This document shows, one piece after another, positions 46,453 through 55,680 of a stretch of 64,000 nt of DNA. A program made the position numbers and the translations under genes. The notes beneath the pieces were generated by a model that saw only the letters and a list, made by a program, of their open reading frames with translations, ran no database searches and was not told the DNA's origin. Source of the stretch: Chitinophagales bacterium (GTDB taxonomy: Bacteria > Bacteroidota > Bacteroidia > Chitinophagales > Chitinophagaceae); the NCBI GenBank assembly GCA_021323755.1, contig JAJPKJ010000074.1:91152-155151 (forward strand), read 5' to 3'. The number at the start of each line of letters is the position of its first letter. Within the stretch, counting starts at the first letter, position 1.

Positions 46453-47943
46453 CTATTCTACTTTCGAGATCTTCAGCATGTTGGTCGGCAAATGCGATTG
46501 AACCGGAATGCTTCCCGTGTTCACTACAACATCTCCTGTTTTGATAAAGCCCCGTTCCTTTAGAATTCTAAGCTCATCGCTGATGATGTCGTCAACGCTT
46601 TCTTCTTCTGTATAATGAAATGCACGAACGCCCCAGCTCAGGCTCAGCTGGTTAATTAAACTTTTTTCTTTCGAAAAAATATACAATGGAGATTTTGGAC
46701 GATAACTTGAGAGCATGAATGCCGTATATCCACTTTGGGTCATTCCTATTAATGCATCGGCATTAGCATCTTTGGCAAGTTTACAGGCATCGTAGCAGAT
46801 GGCATCGCTTAAAAAAGAAGGTGAATGCGGTTGCGGCACCAATGAATCTTCAAGATTATACGGGTAATCATTTTTTTCTACTTCCATAATGATCTTCCGC
46901 ATCGTTTCCACAACCAGTGTAGGATGTTGTCCTGCTGCGGTCTCTGCACTTAGCATCACGGCATCCGTACCTTCAAGCACGGCATTGGCAACATCAGTGA
47001 TCTCGCTTCGGTTGGGTTTTACGCGATCGATCATGCTTTCCATCATTTGCGTGGCAACGATCACTGGCTTTGCGCGATGAATACATTTTTTGATGAGTTG
47101 TTTTTGAATCAAAGGAACCTGCTCAATAGGCAACTCGACACCAAGATCTCCGCGCGCAACCATAATGCCATCTGATTCCAAAATGATATCCCTGATATTG
47201 GTTAATGCTTCAGGCTTCTCAATTTTGGCAATAATTTTTGTCTTGCTTTTCTTTTCCTGCAGTTTGCTGCGCAGGATCACCAGATCTTTTACATGTCTTA
47301 CAAAAGAAAGCGCGACCCAGTCAAGTTGTTGTTCAATAATAAATTCCAGATCTATTAAGTCTTTTTCCGTTAATGCAGGAAGAGAAATCTTGGTATCAGG
47401 AAGATTAATTCCTTTTTTTGAAGAAAGAATACCTCCCAATGTCACTTCAACTTTTACGTCGTTATTTTTTTGAATGGATACAACCTTCACTTCTATCTTT
47501 CCATCATCGATCAGGATCTTATTTCCCACTTTCACATCCGCATGAAAATTTGGATAAGAAACGTAGATGCGTTCTTTATTTCCAACTACTTTCTCATTGG
47601 TGAATGTGAGGATGTCGCCAGCCTTCAGATCCAGCGCATTATTTTCAATTTCGCCAACGCGTAATTTCGGACCTTGCAGATCGCCCAGGATGGCAATATT
47701 ATAAGGTTCAGAATCATTTATTGTCCTGATGTAATTAATGATCTTCAATTTGTCTTCATGAGAACCGTGGGAAAAATTCAACCGAAAAACATTAACACCG
47801 GCTTTCACCAGGTCGAGTAATTTTTCATATGTGTCGCAAGCGGGGCCAACAGTGGCAACAATCTTTGTACGATGAAAAGTGTGTTCCAATCCTGCTTTTT
47901 TATCCATCGTTTCGTGTAGATATTTGGAAACATGTTTTGACAT
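46453..47943 (-). CDS. pyk: Pyruvate kinase
   Basis: 496 aa. It converts phosphoenolpyruvate and ADP to pyruvate and ATP, the last step of glycolysis. Motifs: RTKIVATVGPACD, VFRLNFSHGSHEDK, IAKIEKPEALTNI (catalytic Lys), MVARGDLGVELPIEQVP, and VATQMMESMI. The C-terminal allosteric domain is present (GDVVVNTGSIP near the end). The first 12 residues could be skipped by starting at M13 (MDKKAGLEH). It follows pfkA on the same strand with 66 bases and a hairpin between. Confidence 0.96.
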   Translation of the reverse strand: MSKHVSKYLHETMDKKAGLEHTFHRTKIVATVGPACDTYEKLLDLVKAGVNVFRLNFSHGSHEDKLKIINYIRTINDSEPYNIAILGDLQGPKLRVGEIENNALDLKAGDILTFTNEKVVGNKERIYVSYPNFHADVKVGNKILIDDGKIEVKVVSIQKNNDVKVEVTLGGILSSKKGINLPDTKISLPALTEKDLIDLEFIIEQQLDWVALSFVRHVKDLVILRSKLQEKKSKTKIIAKIEKPEALTNIRDIILESDGIMVARGDLGVELPIEQVPLIQKQLIKKCIHRAKPVIVATQMMESMIDRVKPNRSEITDVANAVLEGTDAVMLSAETAAGQHPTLVVETMRKIIMEVEKNDYPYNLEDSLVPQPHSPSFLSDAICYDACKLAKDANADALIGMTQSGYTAFMLSSYRPKSPLYIFSKEKSLINQLSLSWGVRAFHYTEEESVDDIISDELRILKERGFIKTGDVVVNTGSIPVQSHLPTNMLKISKVE

Positions 47944-47978
47944 GAACTATTGGTTTGATTTATTTTGAAAGAAATGAA

Positions 47979-48003
47979 AAGGCAGAAATTTTCATTCTGC
48001 CTT
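47979..48003 (-). terminator. Intercistronic hairpin between pfkA and pyk
   Basis: AAGGCAGAA (47979-47987) pairs with TTCTGCCTT (47995-48003) around a 7-base loop, and the minus strand continues TTTC after the stem. The T tract is short (about four), so it may be a partial terminator or an mRNA 3' stabiliser that lowers pyk relative to pfkA. Confidence 0.6.
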
Positions 48004-48009
48004 ATAAAA

Positions 48010-48993
48010 TTAAGAAGCTAATATTTTAACGATCTTCATCCATTCGTCGCTGATTTTTTGTTTTGCCTTAACCGCTTTTTCCAATGGAGTAAAATGCATT
48101 TTATTATTCAAAATGCCAACCATTACATCGTAGCGTCCTTCCAACAAACATTCCACCGCGGAATAACCCATGCGACTTGCAATTACCCTGTCTAGACAAC
48201 TTGGCGCTCCGCCGCGCTGAATATGACCCAGTACACAAACACGTGTATCTACATTGGGTAATCTTTGCTTTACCACTTTTGCCACTTCATCGGCGCCACC
48301 GAAATTATCCCCCTCGGCAACAACAACCATGTTCACTAATTTTTTGCGTTTTTCTTTTTCAGTTAGGGAATCGATCAATTCTTCAATATCCGTTTTGCGT
48401 TCGGGAATGAGAATGTGTTCTGCGCCTGTTGCAATGCCGCTATGCAAGGCAATATAACCCGCATCGCGTCCCATCACTTCAATAATGAATAATCTGTCGT
48501 GTGCATCCGCCGTGTCACGAATTTTGTCAATGGCTTCCACAGCGGTATTAACAGCCGTATCAAACCCAATGGTAAAATCAGTTCCGGAGATATCTTTATC
48601 GATCGTTCCCGGCAATCCGATGCAGGGAATATCAAACTCTTCACTGAATTGGTGAGCTCCCCGAAACGATCCGTCGCCGCCAACGATAACCAATCCATTA
48701 ATACCCAGTTTTTTTAAATTGGCATGCGCTTTCTTTCTTCCTTCATATCCAAAAAACTCTTTGCAACGCGCTGTCTTTAAAATAGTGCCCCCGCGTTGAA
48801 TGATGTTGGCTACACTTCTGGAATGCATCGGTACAATATCATTTTCGATCATTCCGCTATATCCACGCATTATTCCAAAGACTTCCATGCCATAATAAAT
48901 TCCGGTACGCACCACGGCACGAACAGCAGCATTCATTCCGGGCGCATCGCCACCCGATGTAAGTACACCTATTTTGGTAACTTTCTTATCCAT
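48010..48993 (-). CDS. pfkA: ATP-dependent 6-phosphofructokinase
   Basis: 327 aa, bacterial short form. It phosphorylates fructose 6-phosphate. Motifs: IGVLTSGGDAPGMNAAVRAVVRTG, NGLVIVGGDGSFRGA, GLPGTIDKDISGTDFTIGFDTA (catalytic Asp), EVMGRDAGYIALHSG, and LGHIQRGGAPSCLDR. GGDGS with the following residue indicates ATP rather than pyrophosphate as donor. It is the first gene of the pfkA-pyk pair. glk is 36 kb away on the same strand. Confidence 0.96.
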   Translation of the reverse strand: MDKKVTKIGVLTSGGDAPGMNAAVRAVVRTGIYYGMEVFGIMRGYSGMIENDIVPMHSRSVANIIQRGGTILKTARCKEFFGYEGRKKAHANLKKLGINGLVIVGGDGSFRGAHQFSEEFDIPCIGLPGTIDKDISGTDFTIGFDTAVNTAVEAIDKIRDTADAHDRLFIIEVMGRDAGYIALHSGIATGAEHILIPERKTDIEELIDSLTEKEKRKKLVNMVVVAEGDNFGGADEVAKVVKQRLPNVDTRVCVLGHIQRGGAPSCLDRVIASRMGYSAVECLLEGRYDVMVGILNNKMHFTPLEKAVKAKQKISDEWMKIVKILAS

Positions 48994-49328
48994 TAATAAT
49001 TAAATTCCTTCTTTGAGTTGTTAAATAAATTTCAAGAGGCAGCCAAAATCGTTGAAAAAAATAAAGCTTTTTTTAAATAAGGCTCAAAAATAAGGATTTG
49101 CTTTGAAAGATAGATGAAGCAAAAAATCAATCCGCATGTTTTGATTTTTAAACAATTTTATGCTCAATTTTTTAAAATACTTCTTTTTATGAATTGTTTA
49201 GCTTCTCGTTTTTAAAACTTGTTTATTAACATTTACAGGGGTTAATACGTGAAAACTTTTTTTGTATGCCTCATAATAATGCTTAACTTAGGAAGTCAAC
49301 TCTATTTCTTCACTTCAACTTGAGGCTT
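48994..49328. other. 335-base intergenic region between pfkA and the 125-aa coiled-coil gene
   Basis: AT-rich, with no convincing reading frame, tRNA or hairpin terminator. It must carry the divergent promoters of pfkA and the gene at 49329. The only near match seen is a minus-strand CGATTTTGG about 60 bases upstream of pfkA; no perfect TAnnTTTG was found on either strand. The string GCTTAACTTAGG about 40 bases before 49329 has no known meaning. Confidence 0.6.
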
Positions 49329-49706
49329 ATGGAATCTACAGCATCCATCGAACAGTTTCAAGAGGAGTTGCAATCATGGAAACATGAGCTCTCCTCGATA
49401 AAACAAGAAATCCGTCACTTTGAACACCATCTCGAAAAATTACCCGTTCACAAACTCCCCAAAAACTTATTAGCGCAGGTAGAACATTTTCAGAACAGTT
49501 TTATTTGCCAAAAAGAAGTGATCGACAGGTTGCGACACGATCTTCCCGATTCTCGATTTAAAGTAGAAACCGTTTTTAATAGTTTTTATGCTGAACAAAA
49601 TGGAGCGCAGAAACATGACGCTTTAAATGAAAGAATGGATACGTTCAGAAGAATTTATGAAGAAGTAAAGGCTGATTTTGAGCGTTTCGAATCGGAATGG
49701 ATGTAA
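49329..49706 (+). CDS. Small cytoplasmic helical (coiled-coil) protein, function unknown
   Basis: 125 aa from the ATG at 49329 (MESTASIEQFQEELQSWKHEL); a TTG three codons earlier is less likely. It is almost wholly alpha-helical with heptad-like spacing, rich in E, K, H and F, with no signal or membrane segment. Two helices of about 45 residues are separated by KLPVHKLPKNLL. No family is recognised. It converges on the histidine kinase gene (11-base gap), so there is no operon context to suggest a role. Confidence 0.75.
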   Translation: MESTASIEQFQEELQSWKHELSSIKQEIRHFEHHLEKLPVHKLPKNLLAQVEHFQNSFICQKEVIDRLRHDLPDSRFKVETVFNSFYAEQNGAQKHDALNERMDTFRRIYEEVKADFERFESEWM

Positions 49707-49717
49707 TTAGACCGATC

Positions 49718-51637
49718 TCAGAGATCCAGTTCAAAAATTACTTTTGTGCCAAGATGGTTTTCGATGGTAAAACTACCTTCGATGGCGTGCATTCTTTTTT
49801 TCATGTTGGTAAGGCCGTTGCTAAATTTTCTTAAGTTATCCAGGTTAATACCAATGCCATCATCCAAAATGGAGATGATCAATTTTTGACTGACCGTTAT
49901 ATCGATGGTAAGATTTGTGGCATTAGAGTGTTTGAGCGCATTATTCAAGGCCTCTTTTACACACAAAAAAATATTTCTCCTTTTTTCTCCATTCATATCC
50001 TTTGCCGGGATTGGATCGGGCATATTGAAATGACAATCAATCGGGGTGTTCTCAAAAAATTCCAGTGCATAGATTCGTATATAAGTTATCAAGCTTTCCA
50101 CACTGTCATTAGAGCTGATCATCGTCCAGATTATCGTGTTCATTTTGTTCAGCAATTCGCCGGCAGAATGCGATATTTTTTCAATTTCAGGCAAGGTATT
50201 TTCTTTCATTTTACTTTTTACAATTTCACTCATCAGGTGAATGGCTGTAACGCCGGAGCCAAGTTCATCATGCATATCGGCAGAAATGCGATTCCTTTCT
50301 TCCTGTTTTGCTTCAAGAATGGCCATTTGTTTTTCAAACTCTTTTCTTTCATTATCCAATTTCAGTTGTTCTCTTTCTTTAACCGTTGTAATGATCTCCA
50401 TTTTATTTTTATAAGCCAACCCCAAAAGAAAAAATGTGAGTTCAAGCATTAACCCGATTTCGTAATAGAAGAGTCCATCGTTAAAAATACTGAACTGGCT
50501 TGTGGCGCTGGTAAAATGCAATGGTGTAATAATAAGCAACAAAGAGATGAGTGAAAATACAATCAAACAAATTTGACCAGTGATGAGATACCGGATAAGA
50601 ATATCTTTTTTTGTAAGACCATAAACAATGAATATGACTCCAATAACAAGCAGGAATTCCTTAAGTCCGTTTTCGATGGTATTCCATAACGTAAAATTAT
50701 CGCCTGAAAAATAAATAATAGAAAAGGCGGTAAGCGAGACCAATATCACCCAATTTGAAAAGCTTAATAATTTTTCAAGGAAATGATATTTTTGTCTGGT
50801 GTCAAGAAATTTCCGGAAGAAAAGAAGGTAAAATACGAAGCCACAGCCCTGCATGATAAAATCAAAGTACTCCTCAAAGAAATAATTGAACGTGGAGTGC
50901 GAAGCAAACATATACGATTTTAAAAAAAGCAGGGAAGCCGTTAAAAAAACATAAGCAGCATAATACAGAAATTCAACATTGAAATTTTGGATATAAGACG
51001 CAAAGGAATAAAAGATCATCATTAATAAAATGCCTGAAACCATGTAAGTAAAGAGGTTGATCGCTGATTTTCTGACCTGCTGATTATTTTTAAAATCATT
51101 AATAAAATTTTTATTAATAAGGCGGGGAGAAATAGTGTTGGCACCGCTGCTCAGTAATTTAACTTTTGCATAAACCTGAACATTTTCATGCGGATCAACC
51201 TTGAGCATCATCAAGCCGGAAGTGCTTACACTGTTGCCAGCGGAGTCCTTAATAACCTTAATATTTTTTGTTGGGTCATTTCGGTGAGCGGTGAATAATT
51301 GAATTCGCTTACAGTATAATCCGGCAAAGAAAAAGACCTCACTTGAAGAATCAGCATTATTACTCAATGAAAAGCTGAAATAAATGTTTTTTTCAATGAT
51401 CGAAACGGGCAAACTCAAATTGAAATTTGAAGGTAGTTTTTCCGAAAAATTAAAATACGGGATGCTGTCGTCGGTAATTCCCATTTTTTTGCTGGTCCAA
51501 GAAACATTACTGGCTATTGATCTTGCGTAATGAATGGAAGAGACATCAATAGTGTTCGAATCCGTTTTTTCCTGAGCCGGCAAAAGATGGGGGAAAATGA
51601 AAAAAAAGATAATTAAAACAATGAAACTCTTTGGCAT
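49718..51637 (-). CDS. Membrane sensor histidine kinase, 7TMR-DISM type, HisKA_3 class
   Basis: 639 aa from the ATG at 51637 (MPKSFIVLIIFFFIF, a signal peptide); a GTG two codons earlier is less likely. Order: signal (1-22), periplasmic beta-sandwich 7TMR-DISMED2-like domain (about 30-165), seven membrane helices (about 185-400), a coiled coil, the phospho-acceptor region RNRISADMHDELGSG with H456, and a HATPase with KEALNNALKHS (N box) and SILDDGIGINLDNL (G1). The HisKA_3 type normally pairs with a NarL/LuxR response regulator or LytTR protein, but none lies in this window. The ligand is unknown. Confidence 0.9.
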   Translation of the reverse strand: MPKSFIVLIIFFFIFPHLLPAQEKTDSNTIDVSSIHYARSIASNVSWTSKKMGITDDSIPYFNFSEKLPSNFNLSLPVSIIEKNIYFSFSLSNNADSSSEVFFFAGLYCKRIQLFTAHRNDPTKNIKVIKDSAGNSVSTSGLMMLKVDPHENVQVYAKVKLLSSGANTISPRLINKNFINDFKNNQQVRKSAINLFTYMVSGILLMMIFYSFASYIQNFNVEFLYYAAYVFLTASLLFLKSYMFASHSTFNYFFEEYFDFIMQGCGFVFYLLFFRKFLDTRQKYHFLEKLLSFSNWVILVSLTAFSIIYFSGDNFTLWNTIENGLKEFLLVIGVIFIVYGLTKKDILIRYLITGQICLIVFSLISLLLIITPLHFTSATSQFSIFNDGLFYYEIGLMLELTFFLLGLAYKNKMEIITTVKEREQLKLDNERKEFEKQMAILEAKQEERNRISADMHDELGSGVTAIHLMSEIVKSKMKENTLPEIEKISHSAGELLNKMNTIIWTMISSNDSVESLITYIRIYALEFFENTPIDCHFNMPDPIPAKDMNGEKRRNIFLCVKEALNNALKHSNATNLTIDITVSQKLIISILDDGIGINLDNLRKFSNGLTNMKKRMHAIEGSFTIENHLGTKVIFELDL

Positions 51638-51788
51638 GAGCACTCTTGTCTTTTAACAAAAGAATATATTCTTGCAGATTCTCATCATAAGCAGCATCAA
51701 CTGTAGCCTGTTAAATTACAATTTATCAACAATAAAAAACAACCAATATAGTTGCTCCAACTTATATTAAATAGTAATGTCGGTTACT

Positions 51789-51796
51789 TATCTTTG
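51789..51796 (+). promoter_or_regulatory. -7 box directly in front of the ftsK ATG
   Basis: TATCTTTG, a perfect TAnnTTTG, with only five bases (CAAAC) before the ATG at 51802. Transcription should start within one to three bases of the start codon. Confidence 0.5.
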
Positions 51797-51801
51797 CAAA
51801 C

Positions 51802-54300
51802 ATGGCAAAAAGGCAAAAATCAAAAAAAGGCCAAACCAGCAGTGTTAATTCCCTGAAAGCTGACAAAGAAGAACGCGTTTCTGTACGAGAGATCGCTAAG
51901 GACGAACGCACGCATAAAATCACAGGCGTTGTATTATTACTGATTGCAGCTTTTCTTTTTATTGCATTCACTTCGTATTTGTTTACCTGGAAAGAGGATC
52001 AGGCAACCATTGCAAATGGCATTTCTATCTTACACACTTCCTCAAACACAACAGCCAATTTATTGGGCAATATTGGCGCCTACGTTTCCCATATATTCTT
52101 TTATAAAGGATTTGGACTAGCATCATACCTGTTGTGTTCCTTGTTTTTTATCATCGGTGTGAATCTATTATTTGCCAGAAAGATATTCTCTGTTAATCGC
52201 AACATTCGTTATGTGATCGCCGGATTACTTTTTTTTAGTGTCGCCCTGGCATTCATCACCAATAAAAACGGTTTTCCCTGGGGTGGCGAAGTAGGCAATA
52301 TGATTAGCGACTGGCTTATTAATATTATCGGGAAAATTGGAACAGGTGCATTATTGTTTGTTGCCGGACTAGCGTATATTATCTGGAGATTTAACCCTGT
52401 GTTTAAAGTTCCTTCCATTCCCAAAAAAGAAAAACAAATGCTGCCCGCAGAAGAAATGGAAGCCGTTGAGGGTGCAAAATTATTTGTTGATGAATCCTTT
52501 ACCAAAACAAAAGGCAATGCACTAAAAACAGAAGGAGGTGTTGTAGTCATCCCTCCAAAACAACTTTTTGAGCAAGCCACAAACAATGACTTAAAAATAA
52601 TTGAAAAAGAAAATGAGGAAGAAGAAATAAATAGTGCAGAATTAAACAACACCATCTCTCTTACAAAACCGGCAGAAAAAATTCTTCCTAAAAAAAATAA
52701 CCCCAATCTTGAATTGGAAATAAAATCTGCTGCAGAAGAAATTGAAGAAGAAAAGGAGTCTGTAAATGAGATTAAACCCAAAGCAGAAGTTTATACCGAT
52801 TACGAACCAACGCTTGAATTAAGGAACTATGTATATCCTTCGCTTGACCTGTTAGAAACTCACGGAAGCGAAAGAATCGTGCAAGATGCTGCGGAACTCG
52901 AGACAAATAAAAATCAGATCATCAACACGCTGAAAAATTATGATATTGATATTCAAAAAATAAGTGCGACAGTTGGGCCAACCGTCACTTTATACGAAAT
53001 CGTTCCGGCGCCCGGAGTTCGCATCAGCCGGATAAAAAATTTAGAGGACGATATTGCACTAAGCCTTGCAGCGCTTGGTATCCGCATCATCGCTCCTATT
53101 CCGGGAAAAGGCACAGTTGGTATTGAAGTTCCAAACGTGCGCAAGAGTGTGGTAAGCATGAAAACATTATTAGCGAGTGAAAAATTTCAAAACAATAATT
53201 TCGCGCTGCCCATTGCGATCGGCAAAAAAATTGACAATGAAAATTTTATTGTTGACCTAGCAACCATGCCACACTTATTGATGGCCGGCGCAACCGGACA
53301 AGGAAAATCTGTCGGCATAAATACTTTGCTCGTTTCATTATTATATAAAAGGCATCCCTCGCAACTGAAATTTGTTTTGGTCGATCCCAAGAAAGTGGAG
53401 CTGAGCTTGTATCGCGTGATCGAAAAATATTTCCTGATAAAGATAAATGATGATGAAGAACCAATAATCACCGACACAAAGAAAGTGGTATACACTTTAA
53501 ATGCATTGTGTGAAGAAATGGATCAACGTTATGATTATCTAAAAGAAGCAGGTTGCAGAAACATTAAAGAATACAATGAAAAATTTGTAAAAAGAAAACT
53601 AAATCCGGATCTCGGTCATAAATTTCTTCCTTTTATTATTTTGATCATTGATGAATTTGCCGATCTCATCATGACAGCCGGAAAAGAAATTGAATTGCCC
53701 ATCGCACGTCTTGCCCAGTTAGCGAGAGCCGTTGGCATTCATTTGATCATTGCCACGCAACGCCCTTCAGTAAATATAATTACGGGAACGATCAAAGCGA
53801 ATTTTCCGGCGCGAATCGCTTTTAAAGTATCATCGAAAATTGATAGCCGTACCATTCTTGATGCTGGCGGCGCTGAGCAATTGATCGGAAAAGGAGATAT
53901 GCTTATCAGTTATAATGGTGAAATAACCCGGTTACAATGCGCATTTATTGATACCCCTGAAGTTGAAAAAATTTGTGAGTTCATCGGCGATCAAAAAGGA
54001 AGCATCAAGCCGTATGAATTACCAAAATATGAAGATGAAAAAGATTTTCAGGCAAAAGAATTTGACAGAAATGACAGGGACGAATTGTTTGAAGATGCTG
54101 CAAGATTAATTGTACAAAACCAGGTAGGTTCAACTTCACTCATTCAACGAAGAATGAAATTAGGATACAACCGTGCAGGAAGATTAATGGATCAATTAGA
54201 AGCTGCAGGCATTGTTGGAAAAAATGTTGGCAGTAAGGCAAGAGACGTTTTGATAAGAACAGAATTCGATCTGGATCAGCATCTGCAAAATTTAGGTTAG
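51802..54300 (+). CDS. ftsK: DNA translocase FtsK/SpoIIIE
   Basis: 832 aa. It couples septum formation to chromosome dimer resolution by pumping DNA at the division site. Order: four membrane spans (about 36-205), an acidic, glutamate-rich linker (about 215-345, much shorter than in E. coli), the alpha-beta motor with Walker A GATGQGKS (496-503) and Walker B FIILIIDEFADLI, TQRPSVNIITGTIKANFPARIAFKV, and the DNA-reading gamma winged-helix (about 770-830: QVGSTSLIQRRMKLGYNRAGRLMDQL). lolA follows 110 bases downstream, an order common in the phylum. The message is predicted to be leaderless or nearly so. Confidence 0.95.
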   Translation: MAKRQKSKKGQTSSVNSLKADKEERVSVREIAKDERTHKITGVVLLLIAAFLFIAFTSYLFTWKEDQATIANGISILHTSSNTTANLLGNIGAYVSHIFFYKGFGLASYLLCSLFFIIGVNLLFARKIFSVNRNIRYVIAGLLFFSVALAFITNKNGFPWGGEVGNMISDWLINIIGKIGTGALLFVAGLAYIIWRFNPVFKVPSIPKKEKQMLPAEEMEAVEGAKLFVDESFTKTKGNALKTEGGVVVIPPKQLFEQATNNDLKIIEKENEEEEINSAELNNTISLTKPAEKILPKKNNPNLELEIKSAAEEIEEEKESVNEIKPKAEVYTDYEPTLELRNYVYPSLDLLETHGSERIVQDAAELETNKNQIINTLKNYDIDIQKISATVGPTVTLYEIVPAPGVRISRIKNLEDDIALSLAALGIRIIAPIPGKGTVGIEVPNVRKSVVSMKTLLASEKFQNNNFALPIAIGKKIDNENFIVDLATMPHLLMAGATGQGKSVGINTLLVSLLYKRHPSQLKFVLVDPKKVELSLYRVIEKYFLIKINDDEEPIITDTKKVVYTLNALCEEMDQRYDYLKEAGCRNIKEYNEKFVKRKLNPDLGHKFLPFIILIIDEFADLIMTAGKEIELPIARLAQLARAVGIHLIIATQRPSVNIITGTIKANFPARIAFKVSSKIDSRTILDAGGAEQLIGKGDMLISYNGEITRLQCAFIDTPEVEKICEFIGDQKGSIKPYELPKYEDEKDFQAKEFDRNDRDELFEDAARLIVQNQVGSTSLIQRRMKLGYNRAGRLMDQLEAAGIVGKNVGSKARDVLIRTEFDLDQHLQNLG

Positions 54301-54369
54301 CATTCTGTTAATCTATATCACAAAAGCCGCGTAAATACAGAATAGCATCGCGTTTGCAAGTTTTTGCAA

Positions 54370-54377
54370 TATATTTG
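54370..54377 (+). promoter_or_regulatory. -7 box for lolA
   Basis: TATATTTG followed by CCGC fits TAnnTTTG and would give a leader of about 30 bases before the ATG at 54411. This implies that lolA can be transcribed apart from ftsK. Confidence 0.45.
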
Positions 54378-54410
54378 CCGCGCTGATTTAATTACACATA
54401 ACTTGTCAAT

Positions 54411-55079
54411 ATGAAAAAAATATTTTTACTTTCTCTGATCTTGAGTGCAGGTTTATTTTCTCTTCAGGCGCAAAATAATAGTCTTGGAAAGAACGATGCT
54501 GACGCGAAAAAAGTTCTTGATGCGGTAAGTGCGAAACTCAAATCTTACAAGACAGTGCAAACATCTTTTACTTTACAAATAGCCAACTCCTCTGGCAAGG
54601 TTGAAGCTTCTAAAAAAGGAACCTTGTATATGACGGGGCACAAATATCATTTGACAATGTCGGGGCAGGAAGTGTATTGCGATGGCGCCAATGTCTGGAC
54701 TTACGATAAGTCAACCAATGAAGTGACATTAACGAAGTACGACGCATCAGCAAAAACAATTTCTCCGGAAAATATTTTCACTGATTTTTACGATAAGGAT
54801 TTTTTGTATAAACTCAATGGTGATTCAAAGTTGAATAATAAAACATACCAGGAAATTGAACTCACTCCGGTAAATAAGACCAAAACATTTTTTAAAGTCT
54901 ATCTTACCATTGATAAGGCAGCCAAGACAATCTACACGGTAAAATGGCTCGAAAAAAACGGAACAAAATATACCATTACCGCCAATAAATTGACCGGCAA
55001 TGTTCCCTTAAATGATGCTTCGTTTATTTTTGACAAATCAAAATATCCGGGAGTGGAAGAAGTGGATCTGCGTAACTAA
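54411..55079 (+). CDS. lolA: LolA-like outer-membrane lipoprotein carrier protein
   Basis: 222 aa with a signal peptide (1-20, LFSLQAQ). The mature protein has the LolA/LolB half-barrel pattern: KKVLDAVSAKLKSYKTVQTSFTLQI, GKVEASKKGTLYMTGHKYHLTMSGQEVYCDGANVWTYD, and FDKSKYPGVEEVDLR at the end. It carries lipoproteins from the inner membrane across the periplasm, which fits the several lipoproteins encoded in this window. It lies downstream of ftsK. Confidence 0.9.
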   Translation: MKKIFLLSLILSAGLFSLQAQNNSLGKNDADAKKVLDAVSAKLKSYKTVQTSFTLQIANSSGKVEASKKGTLYMTGHKYHLTMSGQEVYCDGANVWTYDKSTNEVTLTKYDASAKTISPENIFTDFYDKDFLYKLNGDSKLNNKTYQEIELTPVNKTKTFFKVYLTIDKAAKTIYTVKWLEKNGTKYTITANKLTGNVPLNDASFIFDKSKYPGVEEVDLRN

Positions 55080-55082
55080 AAT

Positions 55083-55640
55083 TTATTTCCCCCAACGAAA
55101 GGTAGTAATATCAAGACCTGCAAGATCAAGTACTCTGTCAACAACAGTGTTGGCAATGGCTTCGATCGTTGACGGCTTACTGTAAAAAGAAGGAGTCGCC
55201 GGACAAATGATCCCGCCTGAAAGTATTACCGTTTCCATATTACGAACATGAATAAGATTATATGGAGTGTCTCTGACAACACATATCAATTTTCTTCTTT
55301 CTTTCAGCACAACATCGGCTGCCCTGGTGATCAAATCAGAAGAAACGCCCGATGCAATTCTTCCTAATGTCCCCATTGAACAAGGGATAATGATCATGGT
55401 ATTATATTGACCGGAGCCTGATGCGAACGGCGCTGAAAAATCATTTTGTGAAAAGAACTTTACCGGATAATTTTTGTATCCTTCGTTATCCAATTCTGTT
55501 TGCCAAACCTGTTTTGCATTCTCAGTCATTACCACTGATAGTTCCTGCCACTGATCTTTTAATGCCGTTAGTTTAGCAAGTAACTGGCTTGCATAAATTG
55601 ATCCGCTCGCGCCTGTTATTGCAACAACAATTTTGTTCAT
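55083..55640 (-). CDS. ubiX: UbiX-family flavin prenyltransferase
   Basis: 185 aa. It prenylates FMN to make the cofactor of UbiD decarboxylases. MNKIVVAITGASGSIYASQLL (FMN-binding), FASGSGQYNTMIIIPCSMGTLGRIASGVSSDLI, and RRKLICVVRDTPYNLIHVRNMETVILSGGIICPATPSFY are family marks. No ubiD is in the window. It converges with lolA (3-base gap) and is divergent from the thioredoxin gene (40 bases between starts). Confidence 0.93.
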   Translation of the reverse strand: MNKIVVAITGASGSIYASQLLAKLTALKDQWQELSVVMTENAKQVWQTELDNEGYKNYPVKFFSQNDFSAPFASGSGQYNTMIIIPCSMGTLGRIASGVSSDLITRAADVVLKERRKLICVVRDTPYNLIHVRNMETVILSGGIICPATPSFYSKPSTIEAIANTVVDRVLDLAGLDITTFRWGK

Positions 55641-55680
55641 GTCATCGTTTTATATACTGAATCGAAAATATAAAATTACA

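Noticed and set aside
49886..50452. 188-codon open frame antisense to the histidine kinase gene
   Set aside because: The kinase reading has complete HisKA_3 and HATPase motifs; the antisense frame has no motif and an Ile/Phe-rich composition.
52209..52781. 190-codon open frame antisense to ftsK
   Set aside because: It lies wholly inside ftsK on the opposite strand, over the linker-coding part, and its serine/phenylalanine-rich composition is what reverse reading of a Glu/Lys-rich gene gives. No promoter and no family match.
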